In this document: positions 23,909-34,539 of the stretch, piece after piece
How positions within the stretch are numbered: the first letter of the stretch is position 1
Layout of the letters: each line of letters begins with the position of its first letter
DNA from: Perognathus longimembris pacificus
Taxonomy: Eukaryota > Chordata > Mammalia > Rodentia > Heteromyidae
Length of the DNA: 64,000 nt
NCBI RefSeq assembly: GCF_023159225.1
Contig: NC_063161.1
Coordinates: 71,452,767-71,516,766, forward strand
Direction of reading: 5' to 3'
Translations under genes and position numbers: made by a program
The notes under the pieces: model-generated
Told to the model about the DNA's origin: nothing
The model's input: the letters and a program-made list of their open reading frames with translations, nothing else
Database searches by the model: none

Positions 23909-25019
23909 GAAGGTTAGCTTTTTGATTCCTGTATTAAAACCAAGGAAGTGGCTAGGGCCCGGAGGCAAGGAGCCCATTGCCTAATGGTAGGGTCTAGGCA
24001 TTGTGACAAGTACGCAACAGGCACAAATGAAGGTCCAATTTGTTGATCCAAAACACCCAATGCAAAACCTTGATTTTCAGTTACATACAGGAAGAGCGGG
24101 TGTGAAAGACCCAGCAGCCTGAGGGCGGGGCCTGCTGAAGTCTCCTAAAGGGAGAAACCAGAGGAGGGGGGCAAAGGGGTTCTTCAGGTGACTCTTCAGC
24201 TGCCTCATATAGGGGGTGGGCTAGGTAGGAACAGTTGGGGGATCCAGGGCCTGAGGTAACCAGTCAGACCTGGGAAGGAGAGAAGCATAAGACTTAGTGA
24301 AGGGTGCAGGGTAATTAGCAATTAAATGTTTCCTGAGGGAAGTAATAGCCTTGTGAGTGGGAGAAAGTTGCACATGGCTGGATGGCCTAGTACTTTATTG
24401 GGCAAGACTCAGTATCCCTGAGAGACAAGAAAATGAAGAGGGCCACCGCATGGGTGTGACACAACAGCTTGGTGGGACTGCAAAGGAGAATGTCCATCCA
24501 CATAGTGGATAAGGGTGGAGGGTTGTCCTGTAAGTCCCCTGCCAAGGCCTGGCCAAACAGGTATGTATGGGGGGGGGGGAGGGAATGTCCCAGAAGCCCT
24601 GGAGATGCACAGCCCAAGTAAGCTGTGTTGAGGTTGGGGTAATGGGGTCGTCCACATAAAGGCAAAGAGGTCCTCGGAGGAAGGAGACAAAGGAGTAGTG
24701 AAAAAGGCATCTTTTAAACCCAACAGTGAGTAAAAGGCAACTAACTGTTGCAGGAATTGTGGAAAGCAACATTTAAGGATTGGGCAAATGGGGTGCAGGG
24801 GAATAAAAGCCGACTTTATAAGGGAAGGTCCTGCACCAGATGATGTGAGCCCTTAGGCTTGGGAGTGTTGTAAGGGGAGTTAGCGGGGTGTAACAGCCTT
24901 TTTTTTTTTTTTTTGGCAGATCTTGAACCATCGGCTATAGTCCTAAAAGGAGGGAGGGGAGACTGGGGCTGTGAGGAGACGTGCTGGGGGGTCTCTCAGA
25001 GATATGAACCGGGGCATGA

Positions 25020-25440
25020 TGCTTAGCAATAGAAGGGCTGTGGATGTCCAACACCGACGGACAACTTCGGAGGGTGGAAAAGGGAACCATCAACAGGCAG
25101 GTCTACTAAAGCCGCCATCAAATAAAACACCAGGGAGGCCAAAAAATGTTGGGAGGGACACAAAGTGATGGAGGCACCAAACTTGGCCAAATGGTCTCTG
25201 CCCAGCAGGGGGACAGGACAGCAGGGAATGACAAGAAAGGAGTGACAGTCACCATGGAAAAAAGGCAAATAACAAGGGGGAGGGTTGTTGGGGCCTGTAA
25301 GATGTATCCTTCACCCCGACTGTGGAGGTCTCAGCTAGGTAAGTCTGGCTCCAGAATTCAGTAGTTACAGAATACCTAGCACCTGTAGCCACCAAAAATG
25401 AAAGAGCCTACCTGTAACCACAATTGTTACCCTGGGCTCC
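25020..25440 (-). pseudogene. Degenerate retroviral protease
   Basis: The frame RVTIVVTGRLFHF is followed after a shift by VATGA at 25378-25392, where the family has Asp-Thr-Gly-Ala. The catalytic Asp is lost and later frames are broken. Confidence 0.6.
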
Positions 25441-27194
25441 TGTGTGGTGATGCAAGTGATCAGGGCTGGGAGTCTAGGGCCTATTAAGTCTAAAGCAGCC
25501 AGTGCCAAAAGGTCAGAGAGGATGGGAAGGCCTTTGTGGATGACTGCCGTTCCTGAGCCCATGGCCCAGTGCCCCCGCCCACGGCACCCGGGGCATGGCT
25601 TAGTTGGGAGTTTTTGGCTTTGGACAAGCTGAGCCTTTATGGCCTCACTGGCCGCACCAGTAGCATGGCTTAGAGATTCCTTCCCTTTTCTACAGGGGGT
25701 AGGGTCCCTACTAGTGCTCCTCCTGACCACACCCATAACAGGACAAGGCGGGCTGGAAGGGGCTGGGGCTGGTTTTGAGACCCGAGGCTGGTGGATTTTT
25801 GCTAGCATGTGGTACTTAAGTTTTTTGGTCTTATCATCCCTGATACATCTTAAAGGCTTCCTCCATAGCCTGGGCCAGGGGGTTACAGGTCCCTTGTCTA
25901 ATCTTTTTAGCTTAGCCCAAATGTCTGGAGCTGCCTGATTAATAAAATGAGTCATTAAGTAGTGTTGTCTAGTTGTCCATCCACAGACTCAGGATCTAGG
26001 TTGATAAACTGAAAGAGGGCCTTACTTAGTCAAAAAGTCCTGTATTACCTCAGTTGTTTTGTCATAATTATGGCTTTGGAGCTTGCCTGTTTGAGACCCT
26101 CAATTATGCAGGCCATCAAGCAGCTCTGGCTTTGGCTTTGGAATTGTAGTCCCAGTGAGTGAGGCTCCTGGTTGGGTATGGCCTTAGTCCCAAGTGGGTG
26201 ACTGGGGGTGGTCTGGTGGGTCTCATCCACATAGTGGCCTTTTCCAAACCTCCCACTGTTCCTCTGGCAGGAGTATGCTAAAAATCACTTATGCATCATG
26301 GCAGGTTACCTCATAGGACTGGAACACACATTCAACTCCTTGATGTAGGTGGCGGGATTGGAGAAGACCCCAGGTGCACCTCAACCTGGGACATGTCAGA
26401 CAGTGAAAAAGGCACATGGACACACAATATGCCTTCTGCCACCACCACCTTGTGTGAGGGGTGAAGGGGGGCCAGGGAAGAACCCTGAGCTGGAGTGGGC
26501 CCCCAAGCCTGGACCTGGGTAAGGGTGGCACCCAGCATTTCCACAAGACATGCAACAACCTCCAGGGTGCCGCCAAGCCCATTTGGCAGCTGGCTGACCA
26601 TGGCTGAGTCAGATGTATCCTTAGCCTGCAAGGAAACCAGGTTGGGGGGGGGGGGGCTGATAAGGAAGAGGAGGTGCCCACAGAGGAGGCCCAGGACCTT
26701 AGGGAGTACAAGAGTGACTAGCTGACTGAGGGGCAGCCAGAGCAGAAGTGGGAAGAGAAAGTCTTGCCTCTACAGGATGGAAGTACCGCCTCGGCCAGAA
26801 GCCCTGCCTCTGCCAGAGCAGGAGGGAGGAGGGCCACCACCACCACCACCAGTGCCGGCAAAGGTGGTGACTCATGGGGTCAGAGTATGGGCAAGATGGT
26901 GCCAGCCTCGTAGCTAGGAGACTGTGGGCAAGTGAACATGAGAGGCAGAATAAAGGCTTAGAATGGAGAAAGGCCCTACATACTAACTTCCTTTAACTTG
27001 CCCAAGCAAAAAGAGGTCCCATATAACGTTGGGACCCACATGGACGAATTCTCTGGTGAATATTAGGGCCAAACCTGATTATATAAGTGTATAAGCTTAT
27101 GAGGCTTAATGTCTGGTACAAGTTTAAGAGCCTTTATGTTGTTCAAAAGACAGCCCAGAAAATCCTGAGGGATTTTAGACTGTGTCCTTCCCGT
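25440..27194 (-). pseudogene. Degenerate retroviral gag
   Basis: Starts near 27194, where the frame GRTQSKIPQDFLGCLL follows an ACG in place of ATG and a Gly suited to myristoylation. Capsid-like frames lie at 26.6-25.9 kb with several shifts. A zinc-knuckle-like CPGCRGRGHWA near 25.6 kb lacks the final Cys in frame. Non-functional. Confidence 0.7.
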
Positions 27195-27607
27195 GAACAC
27201 CAATGGAGTTGATACTAGAGATACCATGGCCATCCCCAGAGGCTCTCTGGTCAACTAACATAGAAGGAACAGGCAGCAAGACGGGTAGTCACTGCCAAGT
27301 GCTGGGTTCCTTGGCCTGTCTGGCCTGGAGGCCTAGGACCCTGGAAGTGGAGGGCAGGGCTCAGAACTTGGCACACAGATTTCTCTCACTAAAAAGCAGT
27401 ATGGAAAAAAGACTCCAAGCCCCTAGCTGCAGAAAATGGCCACTCACCTGGGAAGAAAAGCAAATCACCCACTGTTGGATGTAGGCAAAGGCATTTGGTC
27501 AAAAGGAAGCCAATCGGGCAGTCCTCTGGGTGGGCCTGGAATCAGGGCTAGGTCCTAGGGCAGCTGAGATTCCCTGAAGGGAAGAACAAAACCACCAGGG
27601 AGCCTGA

Positions 27608-27625
27608 ATCTGAGTCGCGGCACCA
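27608..27625 (-). other. Primer binding site, tRNA-His type
   Basis: The minus strand reads TGGTGCCGCGACTCAGAT. The complement of the tRNA-His 3' end is TGGTGCCGTGACTCGGAT, so 16 of 18 bases agree. It lies one base downstream of the end of the 5' LTR. Confidence 0.8.
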
Positions 27626-27626
27626 A

Positions 27627-28718
27627 TGAAATGAAAGTAACCAGCCCAGGAGTCACGTGTCAGCCAAAGATGGCTGCGCCCAGGCGAGGGGCGCGAAGGT
27701 TGTAGCGAGCCCCGAGCCCTCGTCCTGGAGGCAACGGGGAGCCGGCCGCGCGGGGAGGTGGCATCTTTCTGGGGGAAAGCGGTTCAAGATGGAAAATCAT
27801 AAACCAGATGATACTATCAAGGAAAACTTAATTTTTGATATCATAACCAGAAAAATTAACCAACTTCCAGAAACAGACAGGAATGTCCTTGAACGTGGAT
27901 CAACATATGTTGGACTGAATGCTGCTCTCTGTGGCCTAATAGCTAACAGTCTTTATTGACGCATCTTGCATGTGACAAAGGCTCCAGTGGCATCTGGCTT
28001 GCCGATGGCAGTGATCCCATTCTTGACAGCTAATGTGGCTTACAAAGGTTTTGTAAGTTTACCCTTGAGTACAGGTAATTTGAGTTGTGAAACCTGTACA
28101 GTGACACGGGGTGGACTGATTGGTTTAGTTGTGGGTAGTCTGTACCCTATTATCTTGGCTATTCCTGTAAATGGTGGTTTAGCAGCAAGGTATGGATCAG
28201 CACTGCTACCAGATAAAGCAAACATCCTAACTTACTGGATCAGAATTTCTAAGCCTGTCTTTAGAAAGATGTTATTTCCCATTTTACTTCAGACTGCATT
28301 TGCAGCATACCTTGGATCTAGACAATATAAGCTACTCATAAAGGCTCTTCAGTTACTTGAACCTGACCTAAAAATGATTTAAAACAAATTTGTGGGGAAA
28401 AAAAAGTAACCAGCCCAGAAGACCACATGGACACAGTCGTGTAGAGCAAAAGGAGTTTACTGCCAGCAGGGCTGACAAGGCCAGTTCTCTCACGGGAGAG
28501 GGAGGAATGGCACCTGTCTTTGTTCAGGGGCATATTTATATAGTCATGGGAGGAGAGGCAGGAGGTACTTCTCGTACCCAGCTGGATGCTGAAGATAGCG
28601 TGTAGGCAGAGTCAAGTTCAGGTCTGGGTGAAGGGCGTTCTGCTGATGCAGTAGAGATACACGCTGAGGGCCTAGGATGGAGACTGTTAAGCTCCAAATG
28701 GAAGAGGACATACCAACA
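27627..28718 (-). repeat. 5' LTR of the provirus, split by a retrocopy
   Basis: The main part is 28404-28718 and the terminal 26 bp are at 27627-27652. The two are separated by a TMEM126A retrocopy with an 18-bp duplication of LTR sequence. The polyadenylation signal has decayed (AGTAAA). Confidence 0.85.
27653..28403 (+). pseudogene. TMEM126A: TMEM126A processed retrocopy
   Basis: Intronless copy of the mRNA for a mitochondrial inner-membrane protein involved in complex I assembly. It has a GC-rich 5' UTR (27653-27788), ATG at 27789, and a frame to TAA at 28380-28382. The only break is TGA at codon 57 (27957-27959) where the parent has Arg; this is a CpG-type CGA to TGA change. The sequence begins MENHKPDDTIKENLIFDI and later reads FRKMLFPILLQTAFAAYLGS. 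It ends in a short A tract. An 18-bp target duplication, aagtaaccagcccag plus rag, lies at 27635-27652 and 28404-28421. It is inserted in the provirus 5' LTR, in the opposite orientation. Confidence 0.92.
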
Positions 28719-28723
28719 AGCCC

Positions 28724-28930
28724 AACATAAGCAGCTCATAGCTCTAATCCTAACTACTCAGGAGGCTGAGATCTCATGGTTGAAAGCCAGCCCAGGCAGG
28801 AAAGTCTATGAAACTCTTATCTCCAATTAACTGGCAAAAAGCTGGAAGTGGAGCCATGGCTCAAATGGTAGAGGGCCAACCTTGAGTACAAAAAGGTAAG
28901 AGCATAAGGACCTGAATTCAAGCCCCAGTG
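28724..28930 (+). mobile_element. Composite SINE at the provirus right flank
   Basis: Diverged forward copy (agctctaatcctaactactc ... gttcaagccccag...) that begins just after the AGCCC duplication. Confidence 0.7.
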
Positions 28931-29278
28931 CCCAAGGAGGGGAAAAGTCATATCCAAGCCAGCACGTATGAATTATTAAACAGCTGTTGTGTGTTGGAAC
29001 TATGGTAGTTACAATTCTGAAAAATGTGAAGGGGAAAATAGTCCCCAAATTTCTAGCTCTTCAGAAAGGTCTTAGGCCAGGAAGTCAGAATCTGTGATAG
29101 CATCTTTCCAAGTTCAAATACACTTGAGGCCAGAGGGCTATGGGTCAGTCCCTAGGTGGGACTGACAGGAACCTTCTAGAAGATATAAAGAGTCTCTTCA
29201 GTAGGAACAAGGCAGGGAGAAGGAAGCCTGGGTCCCTCCCTGGATGAAAGCTTAGTTCTGCATAGAGAAGAAGTGGAT

Positions 29279-29284
29279 TTTATT
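29279..29284 (-). terminator. Polyadenylation signal of IFT22
   Basis: A canonical AATAAA lies on the minus strand only about 10 nt after the IFT22 stop codon. If used, the 3' UTR would be about 25-40 nt, which is unusually short. Sites further downstream are not excluded. Confidence 0.6.
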
Positions 29285-29293
29285 GGGAGAAAG

Positions 29294-29442
29294 TCAGGTA
29301 AAAATTAACATCTCCTCCCTGTCTCTGCTCTCAGACACAGAACTGATGATGCTTTTTAAATAGTTAACGAATTCCATCCGGATCTCTTCAGGGTCTTCCT
29401 CGAGATTGGAGTGAACTAGCTTCAGCTTGGCCAAGGGCGGTG
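29294..29442 (-). CDS. IFT22: IFT22 coding exon 5 and stop
   Basis: Begins PPLAKLKLVHSNLEEDPEEI and ends SRDREEMLIFT then TGA at 29296-29294. The acceptor is a T-rich tract ending TTTAAG. The exon holds the C-terminal helix region. Confidence 0.95.
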
Positions 29443-29493
29443 CTTAAAAAAAAGGGAAAGAAAGCTAATTAGGCCGGAAGCCAGTTCATCTAA

Positions 29494-29527
<34 letters not shown>

Positions 29528-30685
29528 GCTACGGGGGCTGGAAATCAGAGCCTCACATTCTAGCTCAGCGTTTTCGCTCAAGGCTGGGGCTGTATCACTT
29601 GTGCCATACCCTCACCCCTGCTTTGTGTGGCTTGGTTTAGACATGGAGTCTGGCAGACTTTTCTGCCTGGCTGGCCTCAAACTACCATCCTCCAGGCTGC
29701 AGCCTCCTGAGTAGCTGGGATTACAGGTGTGAGCTTTGGGTGCCAAGCTTCTCCTGGCCTTAGTGTCTGCCTGACATCAAAGGGTCCACATCGTGGCCTG
29801 AAGGCCATAGGTGGCTTCAAACGTGGCTGCTGCCACTGACATGGTGACAAACAGAGCATAGGTGTGATTCCAAAAACATTTTTTAAAAACCTAAAAAAAT
29901 GAAACAACAATAAAAATCCCAACATAGAATGCAACTGGGCATGGTGGCACACACCTGTAAACTTGGCACTCAGAGGGCTGAGGCAGGAGGATGGTTCTAG
30001 CCTGGACTACATGGCTAGTTTGAGGCCAGCCTGGGCTACAAGTGAGCTCCAGACTAGCTGCATAGTATGTATGACTCTCACTCAAATACACCAAACCAAG
30101 CTGGAGGCATGGCTCAAGTTGCAGAGCGGCTGCCGAAGAATACATCCCTGAGTTCAAATCCCTATACTACCAGAAAACAAACCCAAACCCCAAACCCAAA
30201 TCAAACAAGCAGAGAAAAGCCACAATCCAAGCAGACAGATGACTGTCCATGTCACTGGGACAAAAGGAGGGAGAGAAATCCATGTGTCCTTACCCAAAGC
30301 CAGGTTCCCCGTGTCCCCTTCGGAGCCTGGCTTGTGGTGTGCGACAAGCAGACACTGGGCATCCTGAAGGAACTGCTGCTGAACAAAGCAGGAATACCAC
30401 ATCTTGATCTCCTTCACGTGACTTGGGATGTCAGCATTGAAGACAATCACCACCCCATGAGCATCCTTCATTAGGGCTGGCCAGCAGGACTCGAACCTAT
30501 AGGGCAAAAACCATGTCACAGCCAGTGTGAGGCCACCCTGCCTTAGTTGTTTTGTTTTATCTGTGCCATTACCAGCTTGAACTTAGGGCCTAGCTGGTGT
30601 CCTTCAGCTTTTTTTCTTACAAGATTAAGGCATTGATGTTCAGCCCACCCTGCCTTCTGTGTACTTTGTGTGTGTGTGTGTGACA

Positions 30686-30721
<36 letters not shown>

Positions 30722-33131
30722 CAAAAGAGACTGAGAGACAGAGACAGAGGAGAGAGAAAGATACTGGGGATGCAATTCAGAGCCTTGAACATGCCAGGCA
30801 CCTTACCTGTGAGTTCAATCTCCCATTTCTCACTGAGCATTATTGCCAGGTGCTGGCCTAGAATCCTAGCTATCAGGAGGCTAAGATCTGAGGAAGCATG
30901 GTTGGAAGACAACATAGGCAGAAAAGTCTCTGAGACCTTTATCTCCAATTAACCACAGAAAAGCCAGAAATGGAGCTGTGTGGCTCAAGTGATAGAGGGC
31001 TAGCCTTGAGAAGAAAAAGCCAAACCAAGAGGGAAAGTCCCTGAGTTCAAACAAACCAAAATCTTTTATCTTCATATCACTGATTGAAGACTTCAACTGC
31101 ATCACTGAACTATTGAAGTTAACCAAAAAGAATACTTCCCCAAAGAAGCACCAAGCTTGGGAACATGCTGGGTCTTACGCCCTGGTACTGTTAGGTAACC
31201 GATTTTTCTCTTTCTTTCTTGCTTTATCATTGTGGGGTCAGGACTTTATGCATGGAAGGCAAGGGCTGTCCCATTGAGCCACCACCCCCCTGATGAAACA
31301 GAGCTTTTCTAAAGGAAACATACTTCAGGTCACCACCGCAGTCCCAGAGCTCGAACTCACACCCCATGCCTTTATTGTTGCTGGCTACATTTGGATTTTC
31401 GAATTCCAGGATCCTAGAAGTCAAAACAGCAGCGATACCTTGACTCAGAAGCATCCCACTTGCGGAACCCCCAAAATGCCAGCAGTACATGGTGGATGAT
31501 GGCTGGGGACTCTGGGGCAGGCTCACCTCACCCCTTGGGTTGGGTTATATTTGGTGATGTCTGAAGACTCTGTGATGTCTGAAGATTCAGTCAGAAAGTT
31601 GGCCAAAACGGTTTTCCCACTCTGGGAAGATGAGATAGAGAGGAAAGGTCCTTGATGCTGATGGCTGACTCCCATAACTCCAGCTACTCAGGAGGTGAGA
31701 TCTGAGGATAATGAAACTGGCATGGCTGGAAAAAACTATGAGACTCTCATCTCCAATTAACCATCAAAAAAAGCTGGAAGTGGAGGAGTGGCTCATGTGG
31801 TAGAGCACCAGCCTTGAATGAGAAAGCCAAGTAAGAGTGTGAGGCCCTGAATTCAAGCCCCTGTACTGGCACATGCACACACCCCCACCCCAACCTCCAC
31901 CCACACATCAGGAGCTGGTGGTGGACATCTGTATTCTTAGCTGCTCAGGAGGCTGAGTTATGAGGATTACAGTTTGAAGCCAGCCAGGCAGGCAAGTCCA
32001 TGAGACGCTATGTCCAATTAACCACAAGAAAACCAGTAGTGGAGCTGTGGCTCAAAGTGGTAGAGCACTAGTAGCTCTGAGCACAAAAGCTCAAGGGCAA
32101 TGCCCAAGTCTTGAGTTCAAGCCCCACAACCAACAGCAACAACACAAAAAAGGAAAATAGCGTCTGCAAAATTCAAATTCACAGGTCGCTTCCCAACTTA
32201 ACTAGTCAAAACTATGGAGAGAGACCCAGTAACTTGTATTTTAAGAAACTCTCCAAGTGTTTCTGATAAGCATGAAAGTTAGGAGAACATTAGATCTATC
32301 TAATCCATCCATCCATCTATCCGTCCATCTATCTACCTAATTTTTTTGAGGTACTGGAGTTTGAACTCAGGGGTCTGCACCTGGCAGGCACTTGAGCTAT
32401 GCCCTCAACATTAGTGCTTTTGGTTATTTTGGGGTCCGTGTCTCACAGTTTTTGCCTAGGCTGGCCTAGGATCCAATCCTATTTACACTTCCTGGATATC
32501 TGGGATGACAGGCATGGGATTCGCTTTTTTGCCTCAACTGGCCCAATACCTTGATTCTCCCAATCTCAGCCTCCTTAGTAGCTAGAGTTACAGGCATGAG
32601 CCATCACACCTGGCCACGGTTCTCTGTGTCACTAAACATTCCTATGGGATGACTTGGGATGGGGAAAGGTGGTAAAAAAAAAAAAAAAGGTCTGAGACCC
32701 AGGCTCTAGTTCCTTTTTTGTTGGACGTGGGGCTTAAACTCAGGGCCTGGGTGCTGCCCCTGAGCTCTTCAGCTCAAGGCTAGCGCTCTATACTTTGGTT
32801 TTCTGTGGTTCATTGGAGATAAGGGTCTCACGGACTTTCCTGCCCCGGCTGGCTTTGATCTCAGCCTCCTGGGTGGCTAGGATTACCGGCCTGAGCCACC
32901 CCCGGACGGCTCCAGGCCCTGATTCCAACGACGCCGTTCGCTTCGCGGCCTCCGTCGCGGGGTTGCCCGGTCGGGTCAGCGGCGTCTGCCGGGAGGGGAC
33001 ACTGGGCCGGGGTCGCCACCTCCCGAGGTCCGCTGGACCAAGCCGCAGTCGTGGGAGCCCCCCGCACCGCACCGCGCCGGGCCCGGCCTCACCTCGCAGG
33101 GCCCCACGAAGAGGACCTTGGCCTTCAGCAT
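29294..33131 (-). CDS. IFT22: IFT22 (RABL5), complete five-exon coding region
   Basis: IFT22 is a Rab-like small-GTPase-fold subunit of the intraflagellar transport B complex, which moves cargo along cilia. Coding exons on the minus strand are 33131-33093, 31621-31527, 31413-31324, 30496-30294 and 29442-29294. They total 576 nt (191 codons plus stop) and all junctions are GT-AG. The protein opens with MLKAKVLFVGPCESGKT, a P-loop at residues 10-17. Switch I follows at about 24-42, then the WDCGG G3 motif at 68-72, HHKPG where the G4 motif would lie (128-132), and the C-terminus REEMLIFT. From memory the human protein is 185 residues; the excess of six equals an in-frame duplication of SSDITE in exon 2. 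The start is the ATG at 33131, in a CpG island, followed by a perfect donor. No frameshift or stop is seen, so the gene looks functional. COL26A1 lies divergently 9.5 kb away, as on human 7q22.1. Confidence 0.96.
29497..30180. mobile_element. SINEs in IFT22 intron 4
   Basis: (GT)n at 29497-29526; a reverse composite copy about 29535-29745; a forward B1-like head joined to an ID-like tail at 29935-30180 (gggcatggtggcacacacct ... gttcaaatccc). Confidence 0.7.
30294..30496 (-). CDS. IFT22: IFT22 coding exon 4
   Basis: Encodes FESCWPALMKDAHGVVIVFN and continues through ADIPSH, MWYSCFVQQ and AHHKPGS. Acceptor CCTATAG and donor GTAAGG. This is the core strand 4 to strand 5 part of the G domain. 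Confidence 0.95.
30664..31050. mobile_element. Microsatellite and SINE in IFT22 intron 3
   Basis: (GT)n followed by (GA)n and GACAGA repeats at 30668-30760, then a forward composite SINE at 30846-31050. Confidence 0.75.
31324..31413 (-). CDS. IFT22: IFT22 coding exon 3
   Basis: Encodes ILEFENPNVASNNKGMGCEF followed by ELWDCGGDL; it carries the G3 (DxxG-like) motif. Acceptor TTCTAG and donor GTATGT. The intron between exons 2 and 3 is only 113 bp. Confidence 0.95.
31527..31621 (-). CDS. IFT22: IFT22 coding exon 2 with 18-bp tandem duplication
   Basis: Begins SGKTVLANFLTE after a TTCCCAG acceptor and ends in GTG AG before GTGAGC. The codons for ESSDIT occur twice in a row (positions 31571-31588 and 31553-31570). 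The exon is therefore 95 nt, 18 nt longer than expected from the 185-residue human protein. The reading frame is kept. Confidence 0.93.
31640..32900. mobile_element. SINEs filling IFT22 intron 1
   Basis: Forward copies at 31660-31880 and 31905-32150, a GATC/ATCT-type simple repeat at 32294-32340, and reverse copies at about 32341-32620 and 32710-32900. Confidence 0.75.
33093..33131 (-). CDS. IFT22: IFT22 coding exon 1
   Basis: Encodes MLKAKVLFVGPCE, the first part of the P-loop. The donor GTGAGG follows directly. The ATG is within the CpG island at 32.88-33.5 kb. Confidence 0.95.
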
Positions 33132-33205
33132 CGCAGCCGGGCCTCGGGGGCCGCCGGCCGGTCCCACAGTCGCGGGGGATTCGGGGAAACGGCAGAGGCC
33201 GCGCA

Positions 33206-33361
33206 GATTGGCTGGCCGCCCTCGTCCCCATGGCGACCGGGAGTGACGCGCGGAGGCCTTCGGGAGCCGCGCTGCTCCTGGCTGATTGGCTGGCCGCCCT
33301 CGTCCCCATGACGACTGGGAGCGGCGGCACGCGGGGCCCGACGGGAGCCGCGGGCTCCTGG
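33206..33361. repeat. 78-bp tandem duplication in the IFT22 promoter
   Basis: The first 26 bp of each copy are identical (33206-33231 and 33284-33309). The rest is diverged but alignable, ending in ggagccgcg and ctcctgg in both. Both copies keep one CCAAT box and one X-box-like site at 78-bp spacing. Confidence 0.85.
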
Positions 33362-33699
33362 GAACCGAAGTGGGGGAGCGGTGAAGGGGGCTGGCAAGAG
33401 TAGGGCACCCCCAGAACCGGAGCTGCTTGCCGTGAGGCTCCCACAGGTGGGGTCTCTGTTCCTCCCAGTTGTCCTGCGACACTCACCGTGATTTGGGTGC
33501 TCTGGGAGACGGGGAAAGATGACGTGCTGGCGTAGCTTGGCCAGTGCCGGGAGTGTGGCTGCTACACCAGGTCATTAGGTGGGGTCTTAAGTCGTGGAGC
33601 AGGCCTCGGTAGGAACGTGCGGCCTCTTTTTCGTGTGTGTGTCTGTACTAGGTTTTGCACTCAGGGCCTCAAAGCTTGCTAGGCAAGACGTGTGTGTGT

Positions 33700-33916
33700 G
33701 GGGGGGGGGGGGGGGCTTAGTGGTAGAGTGCTTGCCTAGCATGCATGAAGCCCTGGGTTCCATTCCTCAGCACCACATAAACAGAAAAGGCCAGAAGTGG
33801 CGCTGTTGCTCAAGAGGTAGAGTGCTAGTCTTGAGCAAACAGTAGTAGCCAGGGACAGTGCTGAGTCCCTGAGTCCCAAGCCCCAGAACTGGCCAAAAAA
33901 AAAAAAAAAAAAAAAG
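33700..33916 (+). mobile_element. SINE, IDL-Geo type
   Basis: Forward copy beginning in a G-run, with head gcttagtggtagagtgcttg and a 20-base A tail. Confidence 0.85.
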
Positions 33917-34499
33917 CCTGGGGATGGTGGCTCACCCATGTAATTCCAGTTACTCAGGAGTCAAAGAGAGGATCATGACTCATGGCCAGGTTTTTCAAAA
34001 AGTTAGTGAGTATGGCGTTAAATGTCTATGGGATCATAGGAAGGAGGATTGAGGTCTGAAGATGGAGCATGAGACCTAATCTGAAAAAGAACAAAAGGAT
34101 AGATGGCTGGGGCATGACTCTAGCAGTAGAGCGCCTGCTCAGCATGCTCAAGAAGCTTGAGGCCCTCCAGAACTACCAAAACTAACATGTGTGAAAGATA
34201 TATAGGATCTGTCCCCCCACTTCAAATAAAGTCTCAGTTATCAGACTTTAAAATAAATATACTTAAACACTGGGTATCAGTAACTTGCATCTACAATCTT
34301 AGGTACTCAGGAGACTGAGATCTGAGGATCACAGTTTGAAGCTAGCTTGGGCAGGCAAACCCCGGAGACTTTTCTCTCCAGTTTACTAGCAAAAAGCCAG
34401 AAGTAGGAGTGTGACTCAAGTAGCAGAGTGCCAGCCTTTAGTGAAAAAGCCAAAAGGCAAGCGAGATCACCAGGCCCTGAGTTCAAGCCTTAGTACCAG

Positions 34500-34539
<40 letters not shown>

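Larger units (their letters stand above)
21833..25000 (-). pseudogene. Degenerate retroviral pol (RT, RNase H, integrase)
   Basis: RT remnants at 24.8-24.39 kb include KDAFFTTPLSPSS and HYVDG at 24507-24493, where the frame breaks. The integrase core is recognisable in WQIDFTHMPTVHKYKYLLVL at about 22.94 kb. The integrase C-terminus KWDGPYPENLSTPMAV followed by WIHLCHVKYQLP is at 22.1-21.95 kb. A SINE interrupts the integrase at 22531-22787. Many stops are present. Confidence 0.75.
32880..33530. promoter_or_regulatory. CpG island and promoter of IFT22
   Basis: GC- and CpG-rich DNA covering the IFT22 start codon and about 370 bp upstream of it. It contains two CCAAT boxes on the IFT22 strand (ATTGG at 33207-33211 and 33285-33289). 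Each is followed at the same distance by a sequence matching the RFX X-box pattern (33224-33237 and 33302-33315). There is no TATA box at a sensible distance, as usual for CpG-island promoters. An old reverse SINE (about 32710-32900) abuts the intron-1 side. Confidence 0.85.

Noticed and set aside
27789..28382. TMEM126A as a functional gene
   Set aside because: Intronless, flanked by an 18-bp duplication and interrupted by TGA at codon 57.
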